Source: Sphingomonas sp. SRS2 (GTDB lineage: Bacteria; Pseudomonadota; Alphaproteobacteria; Sphingomonadales; Sphingomonadaceae). From it: 57,078 bases of DNA. Positions 20,363 to 32,933 of the stretch are shown here, one piece after another. Position 1 is the stretch's first letter. Every line of letters begins with the position of its first letter. The notes below the pieces were generated by a model, which made no database searches, was not told the DNA's origin, and was given only the letters and a program-made list of their open reading frames with translations. A program made the translations under genes and the position numbers. The stretch lies in the NCBI RefSeq assembly GCF_000971055.1, contig NZ_LARW01000082.1, positions 1 to 57,078 of the forward strand, read 5' to 3'.

Positions 20363-20969
20363 GACCATCGCGCTCATCGATTATGGCGCGGGGAATCTGA
20401 GGTCGGTCGAAAACGCGCTGAAGGCAGCGGGCGGCAATCCCACCGTCACCGCCGACCCTGATCTCGTCGCCCGCGCCGACCGCATCGTCCTGCCCGGCGT
20501 CGGCGCCTTTGCCGCCTGCATGGCCGGGCTGTCGGCGATCGAGGGCATGGTGGAGGCGATGAACGGCGCGGTGCATGGGCGCGGCGCGCCTTTCCTCGGC
20601 GTCTGCGTCGGCATGCAACTGCTCGCCGATGCCGGGCTCGAACATGGCCGCACGGCGGGGCTCGGCTGGATCGGCGGCGACGTCCGGCTGATGACCCCCG
20701 GTCCAGATTTCAAGGTACCGCACATGGGCTGGAACGATGTCGTTCCGACCCGCGATCATGCGCTGATTGTGCCGGGCGAGGCCTATTATCTGCACAGCTA
20801 TATCTTCGATGTCGCCGACCCAGCCGACCGGCTCGCCACCACGGACCATGGCGGCGCGATCACCGCCGCCGTCGGGCGCGGCAACATCGTCGGCGCGCAA
20901 TTCCATCCTGAGAAAAGCCAGGCCTATGGGCTGGCGTTTCTGGCGCGGTTCCTGACATGGAAGCCGTGA
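20355..20969 (+). CDS. hisH: Imidazole glycerol phosphate synthase, glutamine amidotransferase subunit
   Basis: HisH hydrolyses glutamine and passes ammonia to HisF. The 204-residue class-I amidotransferase has [18 protein letters not shown] at the start, the nucleophile Cys in [12 protein letters not shown] and the His-Glu pair in [10 protein letters not shown]. The GTG start lies inside the hisB reading frame. A palindromic repeat separates it from hisA. Confidence 0.95.
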   Translation: MPETIALIDYGAGNLRSVENALKAAGGNPTVTADPDLVARADRIVLPGVGAFAACMAGLSAIEGMVEAMNGAVHGRGAPFLGVCVGMQLLADAGLEHGRTAGLGWIGGDVRLMTPGPDFKVPHMGWNDVVPTRDHALIVPGEAYYLHSYIFDVADPADRLATTDHGGAITAAVGRGNIVGAQFHPEKSQAYGLAFLARFLTWKP

Positions 20970-20982
20970 TGATCCCGTTACA

Positions 20983-21077
20983 CGGCATCCCAGCGAAGGC
21001 TGGGATCTCACGCGGCTCCTGCCGTGACCTGAACTCCGTCCCCGTCTCCCGAGACCCCAGCCTCCACTGGGATGACG
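20983..21077. repeat. Dispersed palindromic repeat inside the his cluster
   Basis: Arms CATCCCAGCGAAGGCTGGGA and CCCCAGCCTCCACTGGGATG bracket a diverged middle. It occupies almost the whole hisH-hisA gap in an otherwise tight operon and may influence mRNA stability or relative expression (inference). Confidence 0.75.
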
Positions 21078-21093
21078 AACAAGGTTTGATAAA

Positions 21094-21825
21094 GTGACCA
21101 TCACCGTCTTCCCCGCGATCGACCTCAAGGGCGGCCAGGTCGTCCGCCTCGCCGAGGGCGATATGGACCGCGCCACCGTCTATGGCGACGATCCGGCCGA
21201 TCAGGCGCGCAAGTTTGCCGATGCCGGGGCCGACTGGCTCCATGTCGTCGATCTCGACGGGGCTTTCGCCGGCAAGGCGGTCAATGCCGACGCGGTCGAA
21301 TCGATCCTCAAGGCCTTTCCCGGCCGGGTCCAGCTCGGCGGCGGCATCCGCGACCGCGCCGGGATCGACCGCTGGCTGTCGCTCGGCGTCGAGCGGGTGA
21401 TCATCGGCACCGCCGCGCTCAAGGACCCCGAACTGGTCAAGGCTGCGGCCAAGGATCTGCCCGGCCGTATCGTCGTCGGCGTCGATGCGCGTGACGGCTT
21501 CGTCGCGACGGACGGCTGGGCCGACGTCTCGACGGTCAGCATCACCGACCTCGCCGATCGCTTCGCCGATGCAGGCGTCGCCGCGCTGCTGTTCACCGAT
21601 GTCGGGCGGGACGGCCTGCTCAAGGGCTGCAATGTCGAAGCGACCGTCGCGCTGGCCCGCCACGCGAGCATTCCGGTGATCGCCAGCGGCGGAGTCGCCG
21701 ATATCGGCGATATCCACGCGCTGGTGAAACATGCCGGTGACGGCATCGAAGGCGTGATCACCGGGCGCGCGCTCTATGACGGGCGGCTCGATCTGGCCGA
21801 GGCGTTGCGGGTGGCGCGCGCGTGA
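21094..21825 (+). CDS. hisA: Phosphoribosylformimino-AICAR-phosphate isomerase (ProFAR isomerase)
   Basis: Isomerises ProFAR to PRFAR in histidine synthesis. The 243-residue half-barrel-derived TIM barrel has the catalytic Asp in [17 protein letters not shown] and the second Asp in VVGVDARDG, plus the phosphate-binding [10 protein letters not shown]. It starts with GTG and overlaps hisF by four bases (GTGA). Confidence 0.96.
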   Translation: MTITVFPAIDLKGGQVVRLAEGDMDRATVYGDDPADQARKFADAGADWLHVVDLDGAFAGKAVNADAVESILKAFPGRVQLGGGIRDRAGIDRWLSLGVERVIIGTAALKDPELVKAAAKDLPGRIVVGVDARDGFVATDGWADVSTVSITDLADRFADAGVAALLFTDVGRDGLLKGCNVEATVALARHASIPVIASGGVADIGDIHALVKHAGDGIEGVITGRALYDGRLDLAEALRVARA

Positions 21826-22583
21826 CGGTCCGCGTCCGCGTCATCCCCTGTCTCGACGTCGCGGGCGGACGCGTGGTGAAGGGCGTCAACTTCGTCGACC
21901 TCGCCGATGCGGGCGACCCGGTCGAGCAGGCGAAAATCTATGACGCGGCGGGCGCGGACGAACTTTGCTTTCTGGATATCACCGCGAGCCATGAGGGGCG
22001 TGGTACGATCCTCGACGTCGTCGCGCGGACCGCATCGGTCTGCTTCATGCCGCTGACCGTGGGCGGCGGCGTGCGCACCGCCGACGATGCGCGCGCGCTG
22101 CTGCTCGCTGGGGCGGACAAGGTCGCGGTCAATTCGGCGGCGGTCGCGCGGCCCGAGCTATGCGCCGACATGGCGAACCGTTTCGGCGCGCAATGCGTGG
22201 TCGGGGCGGTCGACGCGCGCAATGTTGGCCCCGGCAAATGGGAAATCTACACCCATGGCGGCCGCAAGCCGACCGGGATCGACGCGATCGAGCATGCAAA
22301 ACGCCTCGCTTCGCTGGGCGCGGGCGAAATCCTGCTGACCTCGATGGACCGCGACGGCACCCGCGACGGCTATGACCTCGCGCTGACCCGCGCGGTGGCG
22401 GATGCGGTGCCGGTGCCGGTGATCGCGAGCGGCGGAGTCGGCAATCTCGGCCATCTCGTCGACGGTGTGACGAAGGGCGGGGCCAGCGCCGTGCTGGCGG
22501 CGTCGATCTTCCACTTCGGACAGCATAGCGTGGCCGAGGCGCACGCGGCGCTGCGCGCGGCGGGGCTGCCGGTACGCAGCTAG
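21822..22583 (+). CDS. hisF: Imidazole glycerol phosphate synthase, cyclase subunit
   Basis: HisF makes imidazole glycerol phosphate and AICAR using ammonia from HisH. The 253-residue TIM barrel has the catalytic Asp in [17 protein letters not shown], the second Asp in GAVDARN, and phosphate loops VGGGVRT and [10 protein letters not shown]. The start is GTG. hisE does not follow; a large inverted repeat and the convergent gor gene do. Confidence 0.96.
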   Translation: MTVRVRVIPCLDVAGGRVVKGVNFVDLADAGDPVEQAKIYDAAGADELCFLDITASHEGRGTILDVVARTASVCFMPLTVGGGVRTADDARALLLAGADKVAVNSAAVARPELCADMANRFGAQCVVGAVDARNVGPGKWEIYTHGGRKPTGIDAIEHAKRLASLGAGEILLTSMDRDGTRDGYDLALTRAVADAVPVPVIASGGVGNLGHLVDGVTKGGASAVLAASIFHFGQHSVAEAHAALRAAGLPVRS

Positions 22584-22584
22584 T

Positions 22585-22706
22585 TCCTCCCCGGAACGGG
22601 GAGGGGGACCGCGCAGCGGTGGAGGGGGGTCGCCACAGGTGGTGCACCCAGCGTCCAGCCCCCTCCACCATCCTGCGGATGGTCCCCCTCCCCGTTCCGG
22701 GGAGGA
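22585..22706. repeat. Large inverted repeat, CTCCCC family
   Basis: Arms CCTCCCCGGAACGGGGAGGG and CCCTCCCCGTTCCGGGGAGG lie at the two ends, with inner complementary tracts (GGTGGAGGGGG and CCCCCTCCACC). It fills the gap between the convergent hisF and gor stops, so it can serve as a bidirectional terminator. It differs from the CCAGCGAAGGCTGG family elsewhere in the window. Confidence 0.8.
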
Positions 22707-22716
22707 TCATCAGCGC

Positions 22717-24063
22717 CTATTTCATCAGCACCAGTTCTTCGGCCATCGACGGATGCAGCGCCACCGTATCGTCGAATTGCGCCTTGGTGAGCCCCGCCTT
22801 TACCGCGATCGCCGCGGCCTGGAGGATTTCGGGGGCGTCGGGGCTGATCATGTGGATGCCGAGGACGACGTCGGTGTCGGGGTGGACGACCAGCTTGTAG
22901 AGCGACCGTTCGGCCTTGCCCGCCAGCACGTTGCGCATCGGGCGGAAGTCCGAGGTGAAGATCTTCGGCGCACCGAACTGCTCGCGCGCCTGCTTTTCGG
23001 TCAGGCCGACGCCCGCCATCGGCGGGTTGCTGAAAACGGCGCTCGGGATATTGGCATAGTCGACGCGGTGCGGTTTGTTGCCGAACACGCTGTCGGCAAA
23101 GGCCTGCCCCTCGCGGATTGCCACCGGGGTCAGCTGGACCCGATTGGTGACGTCGCCGACCGCATAGATCGACGGCACGTTGGTGCGATTGTCTTCGTCG
23201 ACGATGATCGCGCCCTTCTCGTCGATATCAACGGCGGCATGATCGAGGCCAAGCCCCTCGATCTTCGGAGAGCGGCCGATTGCATAGAGCAGCAGATCGG
23301 CTCCGATCGGATCATGCCCCTCGAGATGGATCGAGAGCGAATCGTCAGCCTGCTTCTCGACCTTCTCGAAGGCGGCGTTAAAGACGAACTCGATGCCCTT
23401 CTGGGTCGATATCTGGAACAGCCGGTCGCGGATCTGCTCGTCATAGCCACGCAATATCTGGTCCGACCGGTTGACCACGGTCACCTTGCTACCGAGCGCA
23501 TGAAAGATGCCCGCGAACTCGTTGGCGATATAGCCCGCGCCCGCGATCACCACCCGCTTGGGCAGGTCGTCGATGTAGAAAACCTCATTAGAGGTGATCC
23601 CGAACTCCGCGCCGGGCACCTTGGGCACCACCGGCCAGGCCCCGGTCGCGATCAGGATGAACTTGGCCGTGACCTTGCGGCCGCTCGCCAGGGTGACTTC
23701 GTTCGCGCCCGTGATCGTCGCGCGCTCCTTGAAGATCTCGACCTTATTGTTGTCGAGCGTGTTCGTATAAAGTCCCTCGATCCGGTCGACATCGGCGTTC
23801 ACATTGTCGCGCAGAACCTTCCAGTCGAAGCTCGTCTCGCCCAGCGTCCAGCCGTAGCGCGCGGCATCGTGCAGGTCCTCGGCGAAGTGCGAGCCATAAA
23901 CGAGCATCTTCTTGGGCACGCAGCCGCGGATCACGCAGGTGCCGCCGATACGATGCTCCTCGGCCACCGCTACCTTCGCACCATAGGCCGCCGCCACCCG
24001 CGAGGCGCGCACCCCGCCCGATCCCGCACCGATTACGAACAGGTCAAAATCATAGTCGGCCAT
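22717..24063 (-). CDS. gor: Glutathione-disulfide reductase
   Basis: NADPH-dependent flavoenzyme that regenerates reduced glutathione. The 448-residue protein has the FAD motif VIGAGSGGVRASRVAA, the redox-active disulfide GGTCVIRGCVP (Cys43 and Cys48), the NADPH-binding VVIAGAGYIANEFAGIF and a C-terminal dimer interface with HPSMAEELV carrying the catalytic His. The ATG at 24063 is supported by the FAD motif shortly after it. Confidence 0.95.
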   Translation of the reverse strand: MADYDFDLFVIGAGSGGVRASRVAAAYGAKVAVAEEHRIGGTCVIRGCVPKKMLVYGSHFAEDLHDAARYGWTLGETSFDWKVLRDNVNADVDRIEGLYTNTLDNNKVEIFKERATITGANEVTLASGRKVTAKFILIATGAWPVVPKVPGAEFGITSNEVFYIDDLPKRVVIAGAGYIANEFAGIFHALGSKVTVVNRSDQILRGYDEQIRDRLFQISTQKGIEFVFNAAFEKVEKQADDSLSIHLEGHDPIGADLLLYAIGRSPKIEGLGLDHAAVDIDEKGAIIVDEDNRTNVPSIYAVGDVTNRVQLTPVAIREGQAFADSVFGNKPHRVDYANIPSAVFSNPPMAGVGLTEKQAREQFGAPKIFTSDFRPMRNVLAGKAERSLYKLVVHPDTDVVLGIHMISPDAPEILQAAAIAVKAGLTKAQFDDTVALHPSMAEELVLMK

Positions 24064-24219
24064 CGGTGATCGTTCCTTGTACATCCGTTGGCGCTGATAT
24101 GGCGAGCCGCGGGCGATCACGCAAACCGATCATGCTGATCAGAGTGATCGATTGCTTATATGTTCATAAGAAGCGCTGCCGCTTGACCTTCGCGCCTCGC
24201 GAGCCGACATGCGGCCCCC

Positions 24220-24864
24220 ATGAACCGGGTCAATGCCAAGATATGCGGGCTGTCCACGCCGGAGGCGGTGGGCGCTGCCGTTCGCCATGGCGCGAGTCAT
24301 GTCGGCTTCGTCTTCTTCCCGAAGAGCCCCCGCAATGTCGATGCCGCGCAGGCCGCTGCTCTCACCGCCATGACGCCGCCGCATGTCGGCAAGGTCGGGG
24401 TGTTCGTCGATCCCGACGATGCGCTGATCGACGCGGCGGTCCGGGTCGGCGGCGTCGATACGCTCCAGCTTCACGGCAAGGAAGCGCCGGAGCGCCTCGC
24501 CGCGATCCGTGCACGCCATCCCGGCGTCGCGCTGTGGAAGGCGATCCCCGTCCGCACCCGCGCCGATCTCACCGCCGCAAAGGCGCATGGCGGCATCGCC
24601 GACCTGATCCTCTACGACGCCAAGACCCCCGAAGGCACGCTGCCCGGCGGCATGGGGCTGCGCTTTGACTGGACGCTGCTTGACGGCTTCCGGCATCCGC
24701 AGCGCTGGGCGCTGTCGGGGGGCATTGACATCGGCAATGTCGCCGACGCGGCGGGACGTACGGGGGCGCGACTGATCGACATATCGTCGGGGGTCGAGAC
24801 GAGCCCGGGCATCAAGGCGGTGGACAAGATCGCCGCCTTCCTTCAACGGATCGCCTCATTATGA
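24220..24864 (+). CDS. trpF: Phosphoribosylanthranilate isomerase
   Basis: Third step of tryptophan synthesis from chorismate. The 214-residue TIM barrel has the catalytic Cys in [12 protein letters not shown] and the general-acid Asp in [17 protein letters not shown] regions, and ends with the phosphate site [10 protein letters not shown] and [13 protein letters not shown]. The stop overlaps the trpB start (ATGA). It opens a five-gene unit trpF-trpB-trpA-accD-folC, an order common in alphaproteobacteria. Confidence 0.95.
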   Translation: MNRVNAKICGLSTPEAVGAAVRHGASHVGFVFFPKSPRNVDAAQAAALTAMTPPHVGKVGVFVDPDDALIDAAVRVGGVDTLQLHGKEAPERLAAIRARHPGVALWKAIPVRTRADLTAAKAHGGIADLILYDAKTPEGTLPGGMGLRFDWTLLDGFRHPQRWALSGGIDIGNVADAAGRTGARLIDISSGVETSPGIKAVDKIAAFLQRIASL

Positions 24865-26078
24865 CCGGATCCATCCCCAACACGCTGCGCAGCGGCCCCG
24901 ACGAGAACGGCCATTTCGGCGAATATGGCGGCCGCTATGTCAGCGAGACGCTGATGCCGCTGATCCTCGACCTCGAGCGCGAATATCGCGCGGCGAAGAC
25001 CGATCCTGCCTTCAAGGCCGAATTCGACGGCCTGATGACGCATTATGTCGGCCGGCCCAGCCCGCTTTATTATGCCGAGCGGCTGACCGAGCATCTCGGC
25101 GGCGCGAAGATCTATCTGAAGCGCGAGGAGCTGAATCACACCGGCGCGCACAAGATCAACAATTGCATCGGCCAGATCCTTCTGGCCAGGCGGATGGGCA
25201 AGACCCGCATCATCGCCGAAACCGGCGCGGGATCGCACGGCGTCGCCACCGCCACCGTCGCGGCGCGCTTCGGCCTGCCCTGCACGATCTTCATGGGCGC
25301 GGTCGATGTCGAGCGGCAGCAGCCGAACGTCTTCCGGATGAAGCTGCTGGGAGCCGAGGTCGTTCCCGTCACCTCGGGCGCGCAGACGCTGAAGGACGCG
25401 CTCAACGAGGCGCTGCGCGACTGGGTCGCAAACGTCCACGACACCTTCTACATCATCGGCACCGTCGCCGGTCCGCACCCCTATCCCGAGCTTGTCCGCG
25501 ACTTCCAGTCGATCATAGGCCATGAGGCGCGCGAGCAGATCCTCGCCGCCGAGGGCCGCCTGCCCGATCTTCTGGTCGCAGCGGTCGGTGGCGGATCGAA
25601 CGCGATCGGGCTGTTCCATCCCTTCCTCGACGATGCATCGGTCAAGATGATCGGCGCCGAGGCTGCGGGCCACGGCATCGACAGCGGCAAGCATGCGTCG
25701 AGCCTCGCCGGCGGCACCCCCGGGGTGCTCCACGGCAACCGCACCTATCTGCTCCAGGACGAGGACGGCCAGATCACCGAGGCGCATTCGATCTCGGCCG
25801 GGCTCGACTATCCGGGGATTGGACCCGAGCATAGCTGGCTCCACGATATCGGCCGGGTCGAGTATACGCCGGTCACCGACGACGAGGCGGTCGCCAGCTT
25901 CCAGCTGCTCGCCAAGCTCGAAGGCATCATCCCCGCGCTAGAGACCGCGCACGCGCTGGCGGCGGTCGAGAAGATCGCGCCCGGCATGGCGCGCGACCAG
26001 ATCATCATCGTCAACCTGTCGGGTCGGGGCGACAAGGACATCCCGACCATCGCCCAGGCGCAAGGGGTGACGATATGA
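24861..26078 (+). CDS. trpB: Tryptophan synthase beta chain
   Basis: PLP enzyme joining indole and serine to make tryptophan. The 405-residue protein has the PLP lysine Lys98 in [14 protein letters not shown], the glycine-rich phosphate loop [12 protein letters not shown] and GRGDKD near the end. It overlaps trpF and trpA by four bases each, giving tight translational coupling for the alpha2-beta2 complex. Confidence 0.97.
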   Translation: MTGSIPNTLRSGPDENGHFGEYGGRYVSETLMPLILDLEREYRAAKTDPAFKAEFDGLMTHYVGRPSPLYYAERLTEHLGGAKIYLKREELNHTGAHKINNCIGQILLARRMGKTRIIAETGAGSHGVATATVAARFGLPCTIFMGAVDVERQQPNVFRMKLLGAEVVPVTSGAQTLKDALNEALRDWVANVHDTFYIIGTVAGPHPYPELVRDFQSIIGHEAREQILAAEGRLPDLLVAAVGGGSNAIGLFHPFLDDASVKMIGAEAAGHGIDSGKHASSLAGGTPGVLHGNRTYLLQDEDGQITEAHSISAGLDYPGIGPEHSWLHDIGRVEYTPVTDDEAVASFQLLAKLEGIIPALETAHALAAVEKIAPGMARDQIIIVNLSGRGDKDIPTIAQAQGVTI

Positions 26079-26890
26079 GCCGCCTGGCCGCCACCTTCGC
26101 GCGCACCCGCGCCGAGGGCCGCGCCGCGCTGATTGCCTTCGTCACCGGCGGCGACCCCACACCCGCGGATGCCGGCGCGATCCTCGATGCGCTGGTCGAG
26201 GGCGGCGCCGACGTGATCGAGCTGGGCATGCCGTTCACCGATCCGATGGCCGACGGCCCCGCGATCCAGCGCGCCAATCTGCGCGCACTGGCGGCGGGCA
26301 CCACCACCCCCGACCTGCTTACCATCGCCACAGCCTTCCGCGAGCGCCATCCCGAAACCCCGCTGGTGCTGATGGGCTATGCCAATCCGATGGTCCGGCG
26401 CGGGCCCGACTGGTTCGCCGCCGCCGCGCGCAAGGCGGGCGTCGACGGCGTGATCTGCGTCGATATCCCGCCCGAGGCCGATGCCGCGCTCGGCCCTGCG
26501 CTGCGCGCCGCAGGGGTCGACCTGATCCGTCTCGCCACCCCGACCACCGACGCGGCGCGGCTGCCAGCCGTCTTGTCCGGAGCGTCGGGCTTTCTCTATT
26601 ATGTCTCGGTGGCAGGCATCACCGGCATGCAGCAGGCCGGACAGGCAAGCATCGAGGCGGCGGTCGCGCGGTTCAAGGCGGCGACCGACCTTCCGGTCGC
26701 GGTCGGCTTCGGCGTGCGCGGCCCCGAGCAGGCCGAGGCGATCGGCCGGGTCGCCGATGGCGTCGTCGTCGGTTCGGCGATCGTCGACCTGATCGGCGAG
26801 CATGGCGCGCAAGCGCCGCCACTGGTCCGCGATTTCATTTCCACCCTGAGCGCCGCCCTCCACAAGGCGGCCAAGGAGAAGGCCGCATGA
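26075..26890 (+). CDS. trpA: Tryptophan synthase alpha chain
   Basis: Cleaves indole-3-glycerol phosphate to indole for TrpB. The 271-residue TIM barrel has the catalytic Glu and Asp in [19 protein letters not shown] and phosphate-binding GFGVRGPEQ. The end overlaps accD by four bases. Confidence 0.96.
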   Translation: MSRLAATFARTRAEGRAALIAFVTGGDPTPADAGAILDALVEGGADVIELGMPFTDPMADGPAIQRANLRALAAGTTTPDLLTIATAFRERHPETPLVLMGYANPMVRRGPDWFAAAARKAGVDGVICVDIPPEADAALGPALRAAGVDLIRLATPTTDAARLPAVLSGASGFLYYVSVAGITGMQQAGQASIEAAVARFKAATDLPVAVGFGVRGPEQAEAIGRVADGVVVGSAIVDLIGEHGAQAPPLVRDFISTLSAALHKAAKEKAA

Positions 26891-27741
26891 GCTGGCTCGA
26901 TAGCGTCCGCAAGAAGATCTCCTTCATCGCGAAGCGGGAGTCGCCCGACAATCTCTGGCACAAATGTCCTTCCTGCCAGCAGATGATCTTCGCCAAGGAA
27001 TATGAGGAAAATCTGTCGGTCTGCCCGAAGTGCAACCATCATGGCCGCATCGGCCCGGATGCGCGTTTCGACCAGCTGTTCGACAGTGGCGTTTTCACCC
27101 CGCTGCCCAGCCCGCAGGTGCGCGAGGATCCGCTGAAGTTCCGCGATTCGAAGCGCTATACCGACCGGATGAAGGAGGCCCGCTCCAAGACCGGCGAGCA
27201 GGACGCGCTGATCAATGCGCGCGGCACGATCGAGGGCTTCAAGGCGGTGGTCGGCGTCCAGGACTTCGCCTTCATGGGCGGATCGATGGGCCTCGCAGTC
27301 GGCGCGGCCTTCGTCGCCGGCGTCGAAGCGGCGATCACCGACAAATGCCCTTATATCATCTTCACCGCGGCCGGCGGCGCGCGCATGCAGGAGGGCATCC
27401 TCTCGCTCATGCAGATGCCCAAGACTACCGTCGCGATCGCGCAGCTGCGCGAGGCCGGGCTGCCTTATATCGTCGTAATGACCGACCCGACCACCGGCGG
27501 CGTCACCGCGTCCTATGCGATGCTGGGTGACATCCAGATCGCAGAGCCCGGCGCCCTGATCGGCTTTGCGGGCCAGCGGGTGATCGAGCAGACCATCCGC
27601 GAGAAACTGCCCGAAGGCTTCCAGCGCGCCGAATATCTGCTCGAGCATGGAATGCTCGACATGGTGATCGAGCGTCAGAACCTGCGCGCCGAACTGGCGC
27701 GGCTGATCGATTACCTTTGTCCGGGAAAGAAGGCGGCGTAG
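26887..27741 (+). CDS. accD: Acetyl-CoA carboxylase carboxyltransferase beta subunit
   Basis: AccD with AccA transfers carboxyl from biotin to acetyl-CoA in fatty-acid synthesis. The 284-residue protein has the N-terminal four-Cys zinc ribbon (CPSC and CPKC) and the crotonase-type carboxyltransferase landmarks [22 protein letters not shown] and [16 protein letters not shown]. It is coupled to trpA by ATGA overlap. A palindromic repeat separates it from folC. Confidence 0.96.
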   Translation: MSWLDSVRKKISFIAKRESPDNLWHKCPSCQQMIFAKEYEENLSVCPKCNHHGRIGPDARFDQLFDSGVFTPLPSPQVREDPLKFRDSKRYTDRMKEARSKTGEQDALINARGTIEGFKAVVGVQDFAFMGGSMGLAVGAAFVAGVEAAITDKCPYIIFTAAGGARMQEGILSLMQMPKTTVAIAQLREAGLPYIVVMTDPTTGGVTASYAMLGDIQIAEPGALIGFAGQRVIEQTIREKLPEGFQRAEYLLEHGMLDMVIERQNLRAELARLIDYLCPGKKAA

Positions 27742-27771
27742 GCGGACGAACCTACCGAAATGATCCTTTGC

Positions 27772-27853
27772 CGTCATTCCAGCGAAAGCTGGAATCTCAG
27801 GAGGCAAGGGCGCTACATCACCTCCTGAGATCCCAGCTTTCGCTGGGATGACG
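27772..27853. repeat. Dispersed palindromic repeat, best copy
   Basis: A near-perfect long palindrome: CGTCATTCCAGCGAAAGCTG at the left, CAGCTTTCGCTGGGATGACG at the right, and inner complementary segments CTCAGGAGG and CCTCCTGAG. It would fold into a roughly 30-bp stem. It lies between accD and folC on the coding strand of the operon. Confidence 0.88.
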
Positions 27854-27880
27854 CCCTTGCGCTAGAGATTCCGTCGCTTC

Positions 27881-29203
27881 ATGCCCGACCACGCCACCTC
27901 AACCGATCCCGCCGTCCAGGCCCAGCTCGACCGGCTGTCGCTGCTGTCGCCGGGCGCGGACATTCTGGGACTGGACCGCATCGGGCAACTTATGGAGCGG
28001 CTCGGTCATCCCGAGCGCGCGCTGCCGCCGGTTTTCCATGTCGCCGGGACCAACGGCAAGGGATCGACCTGCGCCTATCTGCGCGCCGCGATCGAGGCGT
28101 CGGGGATGTCCGCGCATGTCTTCACCAGCCCTCACCTCGTCCGCTTCAACGAGCGCATCCGCATCGCGGGCGAGTTGATCGCGGATGACGAACTCGCGCC
28201 GTTGCTGGCCGAAGTGCTGGAGGCGGGCGGCGATATCGGCGCGAGCTTTTTCGAGGTGACGACCGCCGCCGCCTTGCTCGCCTTCTCGCGCGCGCCCGCC
28301 GATGCCTGCATCATCGAGGTAGGGCTGGGCGGCCGGCTCGACGCGACCAACATCATCCCCACGCCATTGATCTGCGGCGTCGCCCAGCTCGGGCTCGATC
28401 ATCAGAGTTTCCTCGGCGACACGATCGAGGAGATTGCGGGCGAGAAGGCAGGCATCGCCAAGCCCGGCGTTCCGATCGTCACCCTCCATTATCCCGCGAC
28501 CGTCGCCAACCGGATCGGCCAGGCGATCGATGCGGCCGGGGCGACCTGGCACGTCAAAGGCGGATCATGGGATGCCGCCGCCTATCAGAACCGGCTCCAT
28601 TATCGCGATGCGCAGGGGAAGCTCGATCTGCCGCTGCCCGGGCTCGCCGGACACCATCAGGCGATGAATGCGGGGCTCGCGGTCGCGATGATCCGCCATC
28701 AGGACGCCCTCGCCATCCCCGGCTCGGCGCTGCGCGCGGCGATGGGCTGGGCCGACTGGCCCGCGCGGCTCCAGCACCTGCGTGGCGGAGCGCTTGTCGA
28801 GCAGTTGCCGCCCGGCTCCGAATTATGGATCGATGGCGGGCATAATCCATCCGCCGGCCGGGTGATCGGCGATTTCCTGCGCGGCCATGTCGCGCCTGAT
28901 CGGCCGCTTCACATCATCCTCGGCCTGCTTGAGAATAAGGACGCCGCCGGCTTCCTCGCCGCGATGGGGCAGGTCCACGCCCGTTTCCACATGGTGCCGG
29001 TGCCCGGGCATCCGTTTCACGCGCCCGGCAAGCTGGCGGAAATCGCCGGCCTCGCTGGCCTGCGCGCCGCGCCGGCAGACGATATCGGCAATGCGATCAA
29101 TGCGATTTCAGCGATTGGCGGGACGCCGCCCGTCGTGTTGATCGGCGGCTCGCTTTATCTGGCGGGACGTGCGCTGGAAGCGAATGGGACGGTGATCGAC
29201 TGA
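27881..29203 (+). CDS. folC: Bifunctional folylpolyglutamate synthase/dihydrofolate synthase
   Basis: Adds glutamate to dihydropteroate and to folates. The 440-residue Mur-ligase-like protein has the ATP-binding loop VAGTNGKGSTCAYLRA, the folate loop SPHLVRFNERIRI, the GLGGRLDATN motif and the C-terminal domain with IDGGHNPSAGR. It is the last gene of the trp-accD-folC unit. Confidence 0.95.
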   Translation: MPDHATSTDPAVQAQLDRLSLLSPGADILGLDRIGQLMERLGHPERALPPVFHVAGTNGKGSTCAYLRAAIEASGMSAHVFTSPHLVRFNERIRIAGELIADDELAPLLAEVLEAGGDIGASFFEVTTAAALLAFSRAPADACIIEVGLGGRLDATNIIPTPLICGVAQLGLDHQSFLGDTIEEIAGEKAGIAKPGVPIVTLHYPATVANRIGQAIDAAGATWHVKGGSWDAAAYQNRLHYRDAQGKLDLPLPGLAGHHQAMNAGLAVAMIRHQDALAIPGSALRAAMGWADWPARLQHLRGGALVEQLPPGSELWIDGGHNPSAGRVIGDFLRGHVAPDRPLHIILGLLENKDAAGFLAAMGQVHARFHMVPVPGHPFHAPGKLAEIAGLAGLRAAPADDIGNAINAISAIGGTPPVVLIGGSLYLAGRALEANGTVID

Positions 29204-29228
29204 GGCTAGCCGTCCTGGCCTCCACCAA

Positions 29229-29360
29229 TCGTCATGCTCAACTTGTTTCAGCATCCACCCAGCAGCACGCCGATCGTCGACGGCCGCCGATGTCGCGGCA
29301 GCAGCCTGCAATACTCGCTAATTTCCATGGGGAATCCTTAAACAAGTCCAGGATGACGAT
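29229..29360. repeat. Dispersed repeat, second type (diverged)
   Basis: The 289-base gap between folC and the next gene has no credible ORF. It begins with CGTCATGCTCAACTTGTTTC and ends with TTAAACAAGTCCAGGATGAC, imperfect inverted arms of a repeat type distinct from the CCAGCGAAGGCTGG family. The interior looks non-repetitive. Confidence 0.5.
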
Positions 29361-29434
29361 CGGCATTCCCTTGCGCGCTGACGCTCGATCGGCTGGCGAA
29401 CCACGACCTTCGTGAAATCCCCTAGAATCTTCTG

Positions 29435-29451
29435 TTGCGATTGACTCGCAA
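29435..29451. promoter_or_regulatory. Fur-like palindrome upstream of the Cys-rich small protein
   Basis: A perfect inverted repeat TTGCGA-TTGAC-TCGCAA, 42 bases before the ATG at 29493. Its TGCGA/TCGCA arms around an A/T-containing centre resemble Fur-box variants of alphaproteobacteria, making iron-dependent repression plausible (inference). Confidence 0.5.
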
Positions 29452-29492
29452 TATCAGATATGGTCTCCATCAGCCCACCGAGAGGAGAGATC

Positions 29493-29927
29493 ATGTCCGA
29501 GCATGCCGAGTCGACCGCCCGCCTGCTGCCGCACAGCGCCCCTGGCGACAGTGGCGCACGCCTGTTCCTTCATGGCGTAAGGCGGATCGGGGTCGGCGGT
29601 CTCGGCGATGCGCAGGCGGCGAGCATGATGATCGGCGCTTTCGGCCTCTCCTTCCGCCGTCCGCTCGTCCTGCTGCGCGCGCTGATGGCCGAGCTCGCCC
29701 GCGCCTCGCACCAGTCGATCATGATTGCCCCCTCCTGTTGCTGCCGGATGACGATCGCCGAATCGATGCTGCTCCGCGCGGTGTCGCTATCGTGCGACAA
29801 GCCACGCCTCGCCCATGAAATCCTCTGCAACCTCTGCGGCATCGACAGCGGCATCGGCGTGCTGTCGAGCGCGCAGGCGGTGTCGCAGGCCTTTGCCGAC
29901 CTTGGGAGACCGATCGAGCGAACCTAG
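29493..29927 (+). CDS. Cys-rich small protein, possibly DUF6628
   Basis: A 144-residue protein with a compact cysteine cluster in [17 protein letters not shown] and further cysteines in [30 protein letters not shown] ribosome site fixes the ATG at 29493. I recall this pattern from sphingomonad proteins catalogued as DUF6628, but the family name is from memory and the function is unknown. The upstream Fur-like palindrome and the cysteines hint at an iron or metal link (inference). Confidence 0.65.
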   Translation: MSEHAESTARLLPHSAPGDSGARLFLHGVRRIGVGGLGDAQAASMMIGAFGLSFRRPLVLLRALMAELARASHQSIMIAPSCCCRMTIAESMLLRAVSLSCDKPRLAHEILCNLCGIDSGIGVLSSAQAVSQAFADLGRPIERT

Positions 29928-30091
29928 CCGGAACCTGGGTTCTGTTCGATCGTCGCCGCGGCGGGGGCCTCGCGTTCCCGCCGTGGCGATCATGCGCATA
30001 TGCCCGAAAACGACCGCCGCGCCCTTTCCCTCGCTGCGTCGCATGCCTATATCTCGGTCGACTCTCGCATCTGCAGCATAAGGCGATAGCT

Positions 30092-32776
<2,685 letters not shown>

Positions 32777-32875
32777 GGAGTTCTCCCCGAAAGGAGGGAG
32801 CTATCGCATGTGAATAACCGTCATCCGGGCTCAAGTCAGGATTGACGATCTGTTTGCGAGAGGTGCTAGAAATAG

Positions 32876-32912
32876 AAAAGGGCCGGTCCGCGAAGTGCGG
32901 GCCGGCCCTTTT
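32876..32912. terminator. Bidirectional terminator shared by acnA and acnB
   Basis: A 16-bp stem (AAAAGGGCCGGTCCGC with its complement GCGGGCCGGCCCTTTT, one G-T pair) and a five-base loop GAAGT. The A- and T-runs at the two ends give a U-tract in both directions, and it sits midway between the convergent aconitase genes. Confidence 0.92.
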
Positions 32913-32933
32913 CATGTGCGCTGGCGTGTCTTC

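Noticed and set aside
27772-27853. Palindromic repeats as a CRISPR array
   Set aside because: Copies are isolated and dispersed, not regularly spaced with unique spacers, and no cas genes are present.
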